NCBI GenBank assembly: GCA_002690445.1
Contig: NZER01000012.1
Coordinates: 1-7,680, forward strand
Source: Candidatus Pacearchaeota archaeon
Lineage (GTDB): Archaea; Nanoarchaeota; Nanoarchaeia; Pacearchaeales; GW2011-AR1
Direction of reading: 5' to 3'
DNA length: 7,680 nucleotides
In this document: piece by piece, positions 1 to 6,321 of the stretch
How positions within the stretch are numbered: position 1 is the stretch's first letter
Layout: every line of letters starts with the position of its first letter
Program-made: the position numbers and the translations under genes
Notes under the pieces: model-generated
The model's database searches: none
Told to the model about the DNA's origin: nothing
Seen by the model: only the letters and a program-made list of their open reading frames with translations

Positions 1-255
1 AATTTTATCAATAAATTGAATATTTCTGTTTTGGTGTTCTGCCTCTAAAACGGCAAGGACTGGAGAGGTTTTGAGTAAATTGTATATAATATTCATTTCT
101 TTGGCTTCTTCATGCTCGCCATTAATAATAAATTCTGCTACGATTGTTTCTATGTCTGCAATAAGTTGCTTTCTGCCCTTGCAGAATGGGCATGTCATAT
201 AAGCATCTTCTTGGATATATACTCCACTATCTCCACACAGTGTACAAAGCGACAT
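1..255 (-). CDS. Zinc-ribbon small protein, C-terminus cut by window edge
   Basis: Reading from the ATG at 255 towards position 1 gives 85 codons without a stop, so the gene continues past the left edge. The protein begins MSLCTLCGDSG and carries two CxxC pairs (C4/C7 and C22/C25, the second in CPFCKG). This is the layout of a small treble-clef or rubredoxin-like zinc ribbon. The rest is acidic and probably helical, with no membrane segment. The start lies 1 nt after the TAA of the glycosyltransferase-methyltransferase gene, so it belongs to the same transcript; the ribosome binding site is weak. Zinc ribbons of this type bind nucleic acid or protein partners, and the second pair resembles a DnaJ-type CxxCxG element. 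I do not recognise a specific family, and the function is unknown. Confidence 0.75.
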   Translation of the reverse strand, partial: MSLCTLCGDSGVYIQEDAYMTCPFCKGRKQLIADIETIVAEFIINGEHEEAKEMNIIYNLLKTSPVLAVLEAEHQNRNIQFIDKI

Positions 256-256
256 C

Positions 257-2518
257 TTACAGCTTTCTGACAATAGAACTACATTCATTTCCGCTAAGAT
301 ACTTTCTAACTAAATCTGTATCTATTTCTCCATAAAATACTCCCCGCATGTCCTGAACTATAGGTGCTTTAGTCATTTTAAACCCAGCAACGTTCATCAT
401 ATGCTCAACGCACTTAGCGTCTGGAACCCACCAGTTGCTTACATCTCCCTGATAGTCATTTTTATAAAAATACATAGCGGGCTTAGGGTGTTTGTGTGTT
501 TCTGGGTCTGGAACAGCAGTTTCTAAAATAATCTTTTTAGTTACTTTTCCCAACGCTTGCAGTGCCAGAAGGGGGTGCTGTAAGTGGTATATAATTCCCA
601 AACACAGAACTAAATCAAAACTCCAAGATTCTGGAATGTTATACACCGACATGTTAACCATCTTTGATTTATATCCACCCAACTCTTTTATTTTATCGAA
701 TCCTGTTTCAATTGTTTCTATGGCTGTTACTTTGGCTCCCCTTTTTTCACACTCAAACGTAAAAAACCCATCTGAGCCCCCAACATCTAGCACCTTCATT
801 CCAGACATATCCTTTGGAAGGTTCAGCCATTCCAGTTCCTTTTCCAGTTCTAGCGCGGGCTTCCAGCCAACGATTGAAAATTCTGAAAAACTATGCCACC
901 AACGAATTCCATGTTTTTTGTACTCTTGATCTATGGGGGAATCTGTGGGAACAGCAGACAGCCAAGGGTGATTGACTTTAGTGTTTTCATAGAATTTGTG
1001 TAAATGGTAATTCAGGTTGCGGTTTTCGTCTTCGCACCAATCTAACAGATTATATAGTACGATTTGGCTGGGGTTTAAAAACACCTTGCCGTTGTTCTTT
1101 TCCCTGATGTCTCTGTGAAAGGGCACATGCTCAGAAGCTTCGCCGGTGTATTTACAACCCAGAGTGTGCTTCGTCTTATAGACACCCAGCCCCCCAAAAC
1201 AGGAGTTTACTTCTATCATCTGGTCGCCAGCTTTCAGGTCGGCATATTTACCGTGATATAATCCCATCTTGTGTTTGTTGGTTCCCATGCCGTGGTCGAG
1301 ATCTCTGTGGGCAAATGTATCCCAATAATTATTGTTACCACGCCTAGCGTTTTTCCCGTTTGACCCCACACCACTCCAAGGCTCATCGGAGCCTATGGTG
1401 TGGGCTATTCCGTCATAGCTAAACCCACCATTTAAATCCAAGTCAATCAAAACATAATAGTCATAATGAGAAAATTCATCATGGACTGTATTTAAGCATT
1501 TGTTTCTATAATTTGCCATCCTTCTTACTCTAGTAGGCCCCATGCCCCCAAGCCTTGGGAGGTCAAGCTTTTGGCTGGAAAACAATTTCCGTTGCGAATC
1601 TCTTCTTTGCCACAAACTCAAAAATTCTCGCGTTTCGTCTTCCGAATCATTCTCAAAAACCACAAACACATGATCTTTGAATAGGCTGGATAAGTGTTCC
1701 AGTCTGGCAAATACTGTTGCTTTTAGATGCCCAGCAACGTCTCTGGCTAAACCGCAAATTGCAACACGAGATTGAGACATGACTTTATAGCCTCGTTTCA
1801 CTTGTTTTTTATAGGCGGGATCATCACACCCATATTGTTTATCGGGAAAACGATGGCACCACTTAGCCATTAGATTGTTTCCATCTTCGGGTGTGGGATA
1901 AAAATCTAAAGGGCTGTTCTGTGGGAAATACACACAATAGTCGTGATGTAAATAGAGAATTTTATAATTGTTAAAATATATCTTCAAAGTCAAATCGTGC
2001 ATTGCTCCTGAAAGAGACTCAAAAGATTCATCTAAACCATCAATATCTTCCCAAGCCTTTCTTGAAACAACAGGGATATCCAAACACGCTATACCTATAC
2101 AAGTGTAGGTAAACCTGTTGGAGCGATCTATATCGGAGGTTAAGATAGATATAGCTATGGATGATTCTGGTTTATCTTTGATGCGTTTGTGTACGGTTTT
2201 GATGGCTTCTCCATGTATTGAGCCATTTCTTAAAATAAGAATATGCCCACCAGTACCCTGATTCGCTAAATGATTGTAGATCTCCATAGAATTTAATCCA
2301 GAAGGAGGGGGATCATAATAATATATAGAATTAAATGACCATTTATTTTTTCTTACAAATGCTATGGCTTCATCGTTACCAGACAAATACAAGTTAACCC
2401 CCCCATCTATGGAGGCTCCGTTTAGGTCTTGTAAGATTTTTTCATAATCTTCCCCACAAATCAAACAGACATCAATTGACTGCTTCTTTTGCGATCTTGT
2501 CTTGCGTGTTCTTTTCAT
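257..2518 (-). CDS. Glycosyltransferase-methyltransferase fusion protein (753 aa)
   Basis: This appears to be a multidomain cytoplasmic glycan-modifying enzyme. Residues about 16-200 look like a degenerate GT-A/GT2 glycosyltransferase: the part near 148-198 has the usual acceptor-side pattern (IPVVSRKAWEDIDGLDESF, then a D-x-x-x-K stretch and a histidine-rich strand). Residues about 250-490 form a second GT-A-like domain resembling fungal CAP59/mannosyltransferase-type proteins: CGLARDV (255-261), FENDSEDET (288-296), a DxD-like IDLDLNGG (358-365) and CFGGLGVYK (440-448). Residues about 535-735 are a class I SAM methyltransferase related to CmoB-like/DUF1698 proteins: VLDVGGSDGFFTFE (576-589) is the SAM-binding glycine loop, E601 the acidic end of strand 2, and LCLGIIYHLQHP (638-649) the motif IV region. 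The start codon overlaps the upstream stop as ATGA. The domain families are inferred by eye; sugar donor and acceptor are unknown. Confidence 0.85.
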   Translation of the reverse strand: MKRTRKTRSQKKQSIDVCLICGEDYEKILQDLNGASIDGGVNLYLSGNDEAIAFVRKNKWSFNSIYYYDPPPSGLNSMEIYNHLANQGTGGHILILRNGSIHGEAIKTVHKRIKDKPESSIAISILTSDIDRSNRFTYTCIGIACLDIPVVSRKAWEDIDGLDESFESLSGAMHDLTLKIYFNNYKILYLHHDYCVYFPQNSPLDFYPTPEDGNNLMAKWCHRFPDKQYGCDDPAYKKQVKRGYKVMSQSRVAICGLARDVAGHLKATVFARLEHLSSLFKDHVFVVFENDSEDETREFLSLWQRRDSQRKLFSSQKLDLPRLGGMGPTRVRRMANYRNKCLNTVHDEFSHYDYYVLIDLDLNGGFSYDGIAHTIGSDEPWSGVGSNGKNARRGNNNYWDTFAHRDLDHGMGTNKHKMGLYHGKYADLKAGDQMIEVNSCFGGLGVYKTKHTLGCKYTGEASEHVPFHRDIREKNNGKVFLNPSQIVLYNLLDWCEDENRNLNYHLHKFYENTKVNHPWLSAVPTDSPIDQEYKKHGIRWWHSFSEFSIVGWKPALELEKELEWLNLPKDMSGMKVLDVGGSDGFFTFECEKRGAKVTAIETIETGFDKIKELGGYKSKMVNMSVYNIPESWSFDLVLCLGIIYHLQHPLLALQALGKVTKKIILETAVPDPETHKHPKPAMYFYKNDYQGDVSNWWVPDAKCVEHMMNVAGFKMTKAPIVQDMRGVFYGEIDTDLVRKYLSGNECSSIVRKL

Positions 2519-3279
2519 ATTAAAATAATCTCGCGTTTGGTATCATTTAACATTTCCGCCATTTCAGAAAAGCTGCTACCTTTGGTGCCTGACATTTCGT
2601 TGCATCGAGACAACAGCACAAAGTCGGCTAATGCTTCCGACAATCCTTCTATGCTTCTGTCTTTACGGTGCTGGTCAAGAACCAAAAGCCTGTCTCCATA
2701 ACGTTGAAAATCATTCATGTCCTGCGGGTTATCAACACACACAAATATACGTGCATCTTGGTAGGTGTCTATGAACTCCTCTATCTTGGGTCTGGCCTTG
2801 TCAAAGCTACCCCCATACCTTCTTCTTATATGAATTCCAAGAGTATTTCCAGTAAATTGTGACAAAACTTCATTAATTTTTTCTTCAATATGTGGTAGGG
2901 GGGCCACTAATTGTTTAAGATATGGCTGCAACAAAGATTTATAGTTCCATCCGTTACAAAAATATCCAGCACACGCCTCAATCCACTTGTGTTTTGAATC
3001 TCGTATGTGGTTTACTTCTTGGCTTGTATACCTTTTTAGTTGTCCAATATGCAACAAATCCTTGTGGTTATATCCCTCATAACACCTATCTTCATCTCCC
3101 AAAAATACAGGAAGAATGCTAGAGAACAGGTCGTGCCAATTAGCATCACATCCCGACCCAGCAATCCATCGAATGGCAAATGATCTATCCATAGAATCTG
3201 CTGCCGCCCAAGCAGAGGCAGTTAGTTTTAATCTATCTCCAAGACCATTCTTTGGCCACGCAATCAGATATTTACTCAC
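2515..3279 (-). CDS. Fucosyltransferase-like glycosyltransferase (NodZ/GT23-like)
   Basis: A GT-B-type transferase that probably uses a GDP-sugar such as GDP-fucose. With numbering from the proposed start, visible motifs are GLGDRL (12-17) near the N-terminus, HIRRR (about 150-154), which matches the basic GDP-binding H-x-R-R motif of NodZ/FUT8-like and O-fucosyltransferases, and a C-terminal SGTKGSSFSEMA block (about 230-241) typical of the same fold. A strand IFVCVDN precedes a YGDR loop, also as in that family. I chose the GTG at 3279 (254 aa) because GAGG lies 9 nt upstream and the protein then begins (M)SKYLIAWPKNGLGD; an ATG at 3294 is an alternative that adds 5 residues. The start overlaps the sulfotransferase stop by 8 nt, and the stop overlaps the next start by ATGA. 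Fold assignment is fairly firm; fucose specificity is inference. Confidence 0.83.
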   Translation of the reverse strand: MSKYLIAWPKNGLGDRLKLTASAWAAADSMDRSFAIRWIAGSGCDANWHDLFSSILPVFLGDEDRCYEGYNHKDLLHIGQLKRYTSQEVNHIRDSKHKWIEACAGYFCNGWNYKSLLQPYLKQLVAPLPHIEEKINEVLSQFTGNTLGIHIRRRYGGSFDKARPKIEEFIDTYQDARIFVCVDNPQDMNDFQRYGDRLLVLDQHRKDRSIEGLSEALADFVLLSRCNEMSGTKGSSFSEMAEMLNDTKREIILI

Positions 3280-4081
3280 GTTGCAATTCCTCATCAATCA
3301 TTGACATAACTCTATCATTTAGTCTAGACGTTCTTTTTCTTATGTTTTCAATTTGCTTCGGGCCAAAAACTTCTTTGTGACCACCAAGATTTACTGGATA
3401 GTACAGCTTTGAACCAGCCTCACGAAATGTACCAAGCAAATCAATGTTTTCGGTGTCCAATGTAACTCCTAAAAAATTACTCACATCTTCGATCAATTTG
3501 TCTCCATTCTCACAATAGTCTTCATATTTGATGATCTTCTTGTTGGGAACGTATTTATAGAGTTCCTGCGTCCAGTTTCTAACAGCGCGTTTCCATTTAT
3601 TGATTGCTTCCTGTATGCCTCCGCAAGACCAGTATCCGGGCTGCGGGTCTCTTGCTCTGCTTTTTCTTATAAAGGATGCTATTGTGTCCAGTGGGTCTCT
3701 GTAGCATATCAGGTAATAAAAATGTGAATATTTATTTCGCAGGTATCTTAGATTATTTTTTGTAATGCAGTAGTGGGGATGCTTATCACCGAAGACATCC
3801 AAGCTTCCATAGGACTCATTGTTAACGTATTCAACAATATCTTGCGCTGATAAGCCTTTTAATTTCATCGCCTTTCCCTGAACTCCGAACGGCTGTCGTA
3901 TTTGATTCTCTTTCATCATCTTGTCTATCTTGCGCATCTTATTGTTAAATTCTCTGCGATCAGAATAGTATGCCCCCAATTCGTTGCATACAAAACCGTT
4001 GCTAGCATTAGATATAAGCATAGACAAAGCGCTGGTTCCGCTTCTGGGACACCCTGTAATGATAAGTCTTTTTTGTGTCAT
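3272..4081 (-). CDS. PAPS-dependent sulfotransferase (269 aa)
   Basis: This enzyme is predicted to transfer sulfate from 3'-phosphoadenylyl sulfate to an acceptor, here probably a sugar. ITGCPRSGTSALSMLI at residues 8-23 is the 5'-phosphosulfate-binding loop (PRSGT/S) of the sulfotransferase superfamily. CYRDPLDTIASFIRK at 126-140 is the 3'-phosphate-binding element (R-D-P-x-D-x-x-x-S). FGDKHPHY at 97-104 matches the G-x-K-x-P segment found in many bacterial sulfotransferases, and IIKYEDYC (183-190) matches the conserved Y-E-D element. Length is normal for a single-domain enzyme, and there is no membrane anchor, so it should be cytosolic. The ATG overlaps the upstream glycosyltransferase stop by ATGA, indicating coupled translation. 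No PAPS synthesis gene is in the window, so the host would need to supply the donor. The acceptor is unknown. Confidence 0.92.
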   Translation of the reverse strand: MTQKRLIITGCPRSGTSALSMLISNASNGFVCNELGAYYSDRREFNNKMRKIDKMMKENQIRQPFGVQGKAMKLKGLSAQDIVEYVNNESYGSLDVFGDKHPHYCITKNNLRYLRNKYSHFYYLICYRDPLDTIASFIRKSRARDPQPGYWSCGGIQEAINKWKRAVRNWTQELYKYVPNKKIIKYEDYCENGDKLIEDVSNFLGVTLDTENIDLLGTFREAGSKLYYPVNLGGHKEVFGPKQIENIRKRTSRLNDRVMSMIDEELQRE

Positions 4082-4803
4082 ACTAATTTACTCTGGAGTT
4101 TATCTAAATACTCTGACATCTTTTCCTGATATAGTCGTGGGTTTTTGTTGAAAAACTCCCTACATTTCAGCACCATGATTGTTCTTTCTTTTTTGTGACT
4201 CGATTTTTTATGCAGTGAGTGCGGGGCTGGCAGATGATGAACTGGAAGGTCGATTTGAAGGGCTGGCTTGTTATAAAGATTGCTTACACAATAGGATAAA
4301 AATATATCCTCTCCGTTGGTATAGACCCAATCAAGACCGTTGTGTTCAAAAAACATTCGTTCTGCTGAGATAACAAACGGAACAGCCTTTTTAGAAACGC
4401 AGGCCAAGCATGTGAGGGCGATTTCTACTTCGCCATAGCAGTTTTTCATGCTATATAATCCTTCGGCGCTAGCATTGCGGCCCCAAGCACAATAGATGCG
4501 TTCTGGGTCATCATTAAAATGACTCCACATTTTTTCAAACGCATTTTCTTTGGCAATCAGGTCGTCATCTTGAAATACTAGACAATCATTCTCAGCCAAG
4601 ACTCCATTAACCCATCTGGTTCGCAAACCAAAGTCAATGTTTGAGTTTATGATTTTAATCTTGTGATGGCTGTATTCTATATTAATTTCTGGGTTATTGT
4701 TAAAAATTAATATTTCACCAATAAGATCGTAATCTTTTTGTGCTTCAATAATGCTGCGGATGTTATCCGGCCTTTTCCAGCTATTTATTAATAGACTTAT
4801 CAT
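4078..4803 (-). CDS. GT-A glycosyltransferase, exostosin/GT64-like
   Basis: A single-domain GT-A-fold transferase of 241 aa. It opens with a nucleotide-sugar-binding strand and loop (MISLLINSWKRPDNI) followed by EILIFNNNPE at about 30-39. It has a clear metal-binding DDD (79-81 in VFQDDDL) and a late NGEDIFLS element (163-170), which corresponds to the catalytic E-D region of GT64 exostosin C-terminal/EXTL2-type enzymes. GT64 enzymes transfer GlcNAc or GalNAc; that specificity is not proven here. The ATG at 4803 has AGGA a few bases upstream and lies only 11 nt after the mature 3' end of the tmRNA, so both probably come from one primary transcript. The stop overlaps the sulfotransferase start by ATGA. 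A GT2-type enzyme is the main alternative. Confidence 0.85.
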   Translation of the reverse strand: MISLLINSWKRPDNIRSIIEAQKDYDLIGEILIFNNNPEINIEYSHHKIKIINSNIDFGLRTRWVNGVLAENDCLVFQDDDLIAKENAFEKMWSHFNDDPERIYCAWGRNASAEGLYSMKNCYGEVEIALTCLACVSKKAVPFVISAERMFFEHNGLDWVYTNGEDIFLSYCVSNLYNKPALQIDLPVHHLPAPHSLHKKSSHKKERTIMVLKCREFFNKNPRLYQEKMSEYLDKLQSKLV

Positions 4804-4992
4804 AATATCCTAAGTGGAGGCGGCGGGATTCGAACCCGCGTCCTGTCATACTTCCTTAACAATATCTACATGGTTAGTACGTTGTAGTCGCACAACGAAC
4901 AAAGCTATCCGAATTATCGGAGTCAGGGTTGCATACAACCATCAGAGATATTGGATCGAGAATCTCCTTTCTCTATTCGAGTTATCGAAGTC

Positions 4993-5026
4993 AACGCGAT
5001 TGGGTAAAAAGGTTCGCGTCACCCCC
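4993..5026 (-). other. tmRNA pseudoknot after the tag stop codon
   Basis: Directly downstream of the tag-stop hairpin, the RNA can form an H-type pseudoknot. GGGGGT (5026-5021) pairs with ACCC (about 5005-5002), and GACGCGA (5020-5014) pairs with TCGCGTT (about 4999-4993) in interleaved order. Pseudoknots in this position are a standard part of tmRNA architecture (PK2 position), which supports the gene call. The exact pairing was judged by eye. Confidence 0.7.
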
Positions 5027-5031
5027 GCAGC

Positions 5032-5079
5032 TTAAGCTGCAATTGCTAAACTAGGTTCGGCAATTAAAATGTTGTGGTC
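5032..5079 (-). other. tmRNA tag-peptide reading frame
   Basis: This is the proteolysis tag frame inside the tmRNA, ending in TAA at 5034-5032. Reading from GAC gives DHNILIAEPSLAIAA. The terminal LAIAA fits the hydrophobic L/V-A-x-A-A end that ClpXP-type proteases recognise. The resume codon is uncertain. GAC at 5079 has an A at position -4, as known tmRNAs do. CAC (5076) gives a 14-residue tag, the length of some cyanobacterial tags. GGC at 5094 is also possible and would add five residues in front. The other frames close early (for example TTT TAA), so this frame is the only one ending in a plausible tag. Confidence 0.75.
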
Positions 5080-5161
5080 AATTTTAACGTAGCCTTTGAC
5101 CAACTACCCCATGCAACTATTAGTTCCACATGCAGTCGATACCGGTATCGCCCCCGTGAAT

Positions 5162-5398
5162 CTACTTCTTCTTCTTCTTCTTCTTCTTATCGAATGGAAA
5201 TCCGTTCTTCTTCTTATCGTCTCCGTTCTTTTCCTCATCGTCATCATCTTTCTTTGACTCAGAGTTTTCCTCTACGGGAACGCATTTTCCGTCTTTCTCA
5301 ACGTACCCCTTTTTGCAATTTGGGGGATACCCAGCCTTTTCGTCTGCCTTGGCATCCAGTTGTGCTTGTATAGCATCAAAAAGTTCTTCATTTTTCAT
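5162..5398 (-). CDS. Small Lys-rich protein with two-Cys motif and poly-Lys tail (78 aa)
   Basis: I recognise no family. The N-terminal 20 residues are probably helical (MKNEELFDAIQAQLDAK). A short two-cysteine element follows (PPNCKKGYVEKDGKCVP, about 25-41) that resembles the C-x(n)-G-x-C loops of many small secreted or virion-associated proteins. The remainder is low-complexity: an acidic D/E run (about 51-56) and then a basic tail ending in eight consecutive lysines. There is no signal peptide or membrane segment. The ATG lies 2 nt after the matrixin stop and its Shine-Dalgarno (GGAG) lies inside the matrixin 3' end, so the two are translationally coupled. The TAG stop is 6 nt from the tmRNA 5' end. 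Low complexity limits any functional guess. Confidence 0.75.
   Translation of the reverse strand: MKNEELFDAIQAQLDAKADEKAGYPPNCKKGYVEKDGKCVPVEENSESKKDDDDEEKNGDDKKKNGFPFDKKKKKKKK
5165..5188 (-). repeat. AAG trinucleotide microsatellite (8 copies)
   Basis: Eight perfect CTT units on the plus strand (AAG on the coding strand) encode the terminal Lys8 of the 78-residue protein. Imperfect AAG/GAC-rich units continue upstream in the gene. A perfect triplet tract of this kind can change length by replication slippage without breaking the frame, so tail length may vary between related genomes. Confidence 0.9.
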
Positions 5399-5400
5399 TT

Positions 5401-6033
5401 CTATTTCTCCTCTTTTCCAGATCCATAAAGTTTCTGTATTTTAGTAATATCATCTTCTCTGGGCTTAAGTGCGTTGTTAATGTATGGATACATTAAAGCC
5501 TTCTCATCATTAGAATGATCTAATCCCAAAAGATGTCCAATTTCATGGCATGCAACAGATCTTAATACAATTCCGCTGTTACCCGGTAAAACCCAGTTTT
5601 CTGCCATGTCGAATTTAGTCAATAGCTGACCGTCGTAATTTTTGCCTGATGGCATACCAGCCCAAGCTAGAACACCGCCGCTTCTGCCAAAACTCTCCCG
5701 TCGCCGCCTACCAACAGAAACAATGATGTCTGCACCACTATAGCTATCGGTTTCTTGAAATACCAATGGGGTAATTTCAGACCAAGCATCAAACGCCAGC
5801 CTAAATTCTTTGTCCCATTCTTCTTTACTTAATTCTCCTGTGTCTCTGGCATACATATGGTAAGAAAGACTGTTCTTTCCCCACTTAGATTTTCGTCTAA
5901 ATATGCCATTTGCTAATTCGTCTTTAACGCCGCATCTTGGCGGGCCATCGTCACCGGCTAACAATTTAGATCCACCAATTGAAAAGCCAAAAGCAGCGGC
6001 CATGCTACCCGTACAAAAATTTCTTCTTTTCAT
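5401..6033 (-). CDS. Matrixin (M10, MMP-like) zinc protease with Tat-like leader and cysteine switch
   Basis: A metzincin endopeptidase of 210 aa. The zinc site HEIGHLLGLDH (H163, E164, H167, H173) and Met-turn ALMYP (M181) are complete. The flanking text is strikingly like animal and plant matrix metalloproteinases: PRCGV at 32-36 (the MMP cysteine-switch motif), LSYHMYARDTGELSKEEWD, and the C-terminal DDITKIQKLYG. The N-terminus MKRRNFCTGSMAAAFGFSIGG has twin arginines followed by a hydrophobic stretch, suggesting Tat export. Only about 30 residues precede the switch, so the usual three-helix propeptide is absent. MMP structural-zinc histidines seem lost (LAWAG and TKFD where MMPs have LAHAY and AHFD). 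The ATG at 6033 is preferred over a TTG at 6048 because GGGGAG precedes it. The downstream gene follows after 2 nt. The substrate is unknown. Confidence 0.9.
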   Translation of the reverse strand: MKRRNFCTGSMAAAFGFSIGGSKLLAGDDGPPRCGVKDELANGIFRRKSKWGKNSLSYHMYARDTGELSKEEWDKEFRLAFDAWSEITPLVFQETDSYSGADIIVSVGRRRRESFGRSGGVLAWAGMPSGKNYDGQLLTKFDMAENWVLPGNSGIVLRSVACHEIGHLLGLDHSNDEKALMYPYINNALKPREDDITKIQKLYGSGKEEK

Positions 6034-6050
6034 TACCAATCTCCCCAATT

Positions 6051-6082
6051 AAAAAATAAAGCCCCCAGTCCTTTGAGGGCTT
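6051..6082 (-). terminator. Intrinsic (rho-independent) terminator
   Basis: On the minus strand AAGCCCTC (6082-6075) pairs over 8 bp with GGGGGCTT (6066-6059), with one G-U pair, around an 8-nt loop, and is followed by a T-rich run (TTATTTTTT). It lies 8 nt after the stop of the 63-residue membrane protein and only about 18 nt before the start of the Tat-type matrixin. That leaves no room for a promoter downstream of it, so it must either act partially or be read through. Confidence 0.85.
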
Positions 6083-6090
6083 CAGTGTTT

Positions 6091-6282
6091 TTACTCTGCG
6101 CCGCCTCCGGGCAATAAACCCCTAATGGATTCCAGAGACCACCATCCCTGCCAGATACCCAAGAATAATACGCCAGTACCCACAACCAAGCCAAATAGAA
6201 TCGGTCTATTTCTAGCCATTTCTAGTGGGTGTGTCAAACCATAAACAAGGTTTTTAATAGGTCTACCTGTTTCAAAACCCAT
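6091..6282 (-). CDS. Small single-span membrane protein (63 aa)
   Basis: No family is recognised. The sequence has a hydrophilic N-terminal third ending in EMARNRP, one clear transmembrane segment at about 28-48 (from PILFGLVV to the aromatic WQGWW edge), and a short tail ending LLPGGGAE. Positive charges lie before the span and few after it, which suggests an N-in, C-out topology. The ATG at 6282 is chosen because AGGGG sits about 8 nt upstream; an upstream in-frame ATG at 6300 would add six residues and place that Shine-Dalgarno inside the gene. It lies between two matrixin genes, next to another small membrane protein, and is followed by a terminator. A holin, protease anchor or virion-membrane role is possible but unsupported. 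Confidence 0.75.
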   Translation of the reverse strand: MGFETGRPIKNLVYGLTHPLEMARNRPILFGLVVGTGVLFLGIWQGWWSLESIRGLLPGGGAE

Positions 6283-6321
6283 AATTATACCCCTTTGCAT
6301 AATAGAAAAAAATAAATAACA

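Larger units (their letters stand above)
4815..5155 (-). ncRNA. ssrA: tmRNA (transfer-messenger RNA)
   Basis: The minus strand encodes a full one-piece tmRNA of about 341 nt, which rescues stalled ribosomes and appends a degradation tag. The acceptor stem pairs GGGGGCG (5155-5149) with CGCCTCC (4822-4816). The T-arm is GCGGG-TTCGAAT-CCCGC (4839-4823). The D-side sequence GATACCGGTATCGAC follows the 5' stem as in known tmRNAs. Helix 2 pairs CTGCATG (5135-5129) with CATGTAG (4872-4866). An internal reading frame ends ...LAIAA then TAA inside the hairpin GCAGC-TTAA-GCTGC (5040-5027), followed by a pseudoknot and several hairpins: TTCGA-TAAC-TCGAA (4989-4976), GGTTG-TATG-CAACC (4940-4927), TCCGA-TAAT-TCGGA (4921-4908) and CGTTGT...ACAACG (4897-4880). 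CCA is not encoded (CTT follows the discriminator A), so it must be added after transcription. The end positions come from acceptor pairing. Confidence 0.96.

Noticed and set aside
492..929. Plus-strand ORF of 145 codons
   Set aside because: It lies fully opposite the methyltransferase domain of the minus-strand fusion gene and shows no recognisable domain.
4815..4890. A stand-alone tRNA gene suggested by the T-arm and acceptor-like end
   Set aside because: There is no anticodon arm beside it. The acceptor partner lies about 330 nt away at 5149-5155, which is the tmRNA layout.
4814..5035. Plus-strand ORF beginning MEAAGFEPASC
   Set aside because: It is the antisense reading of the tmRNA 3' half. 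Such peptides are common false ORFs over tRNA-like ends.
5165..5230. CTT-rich repeats as a possible CRISPR or satellite array
   Set aside because: Units are 3 nt with no spacers and lie in a coding frame (Lys tail), so this is a coding microsatellite.
5074..5373. Plus-strand Ser/Arg-rich ORF
   Set aside because: The composition comes from the reverse strand of the Lys/Asp low-complexity tail and the tmRNA 5' part; there is no ribosome binding site logic.
6301..6321. T-rich stretch after the 78-residue membrane protein as a terminator
   Set aside because: There is no stable hairpin in front of it, and the next gene's Shine-Dalgarno follows at once.
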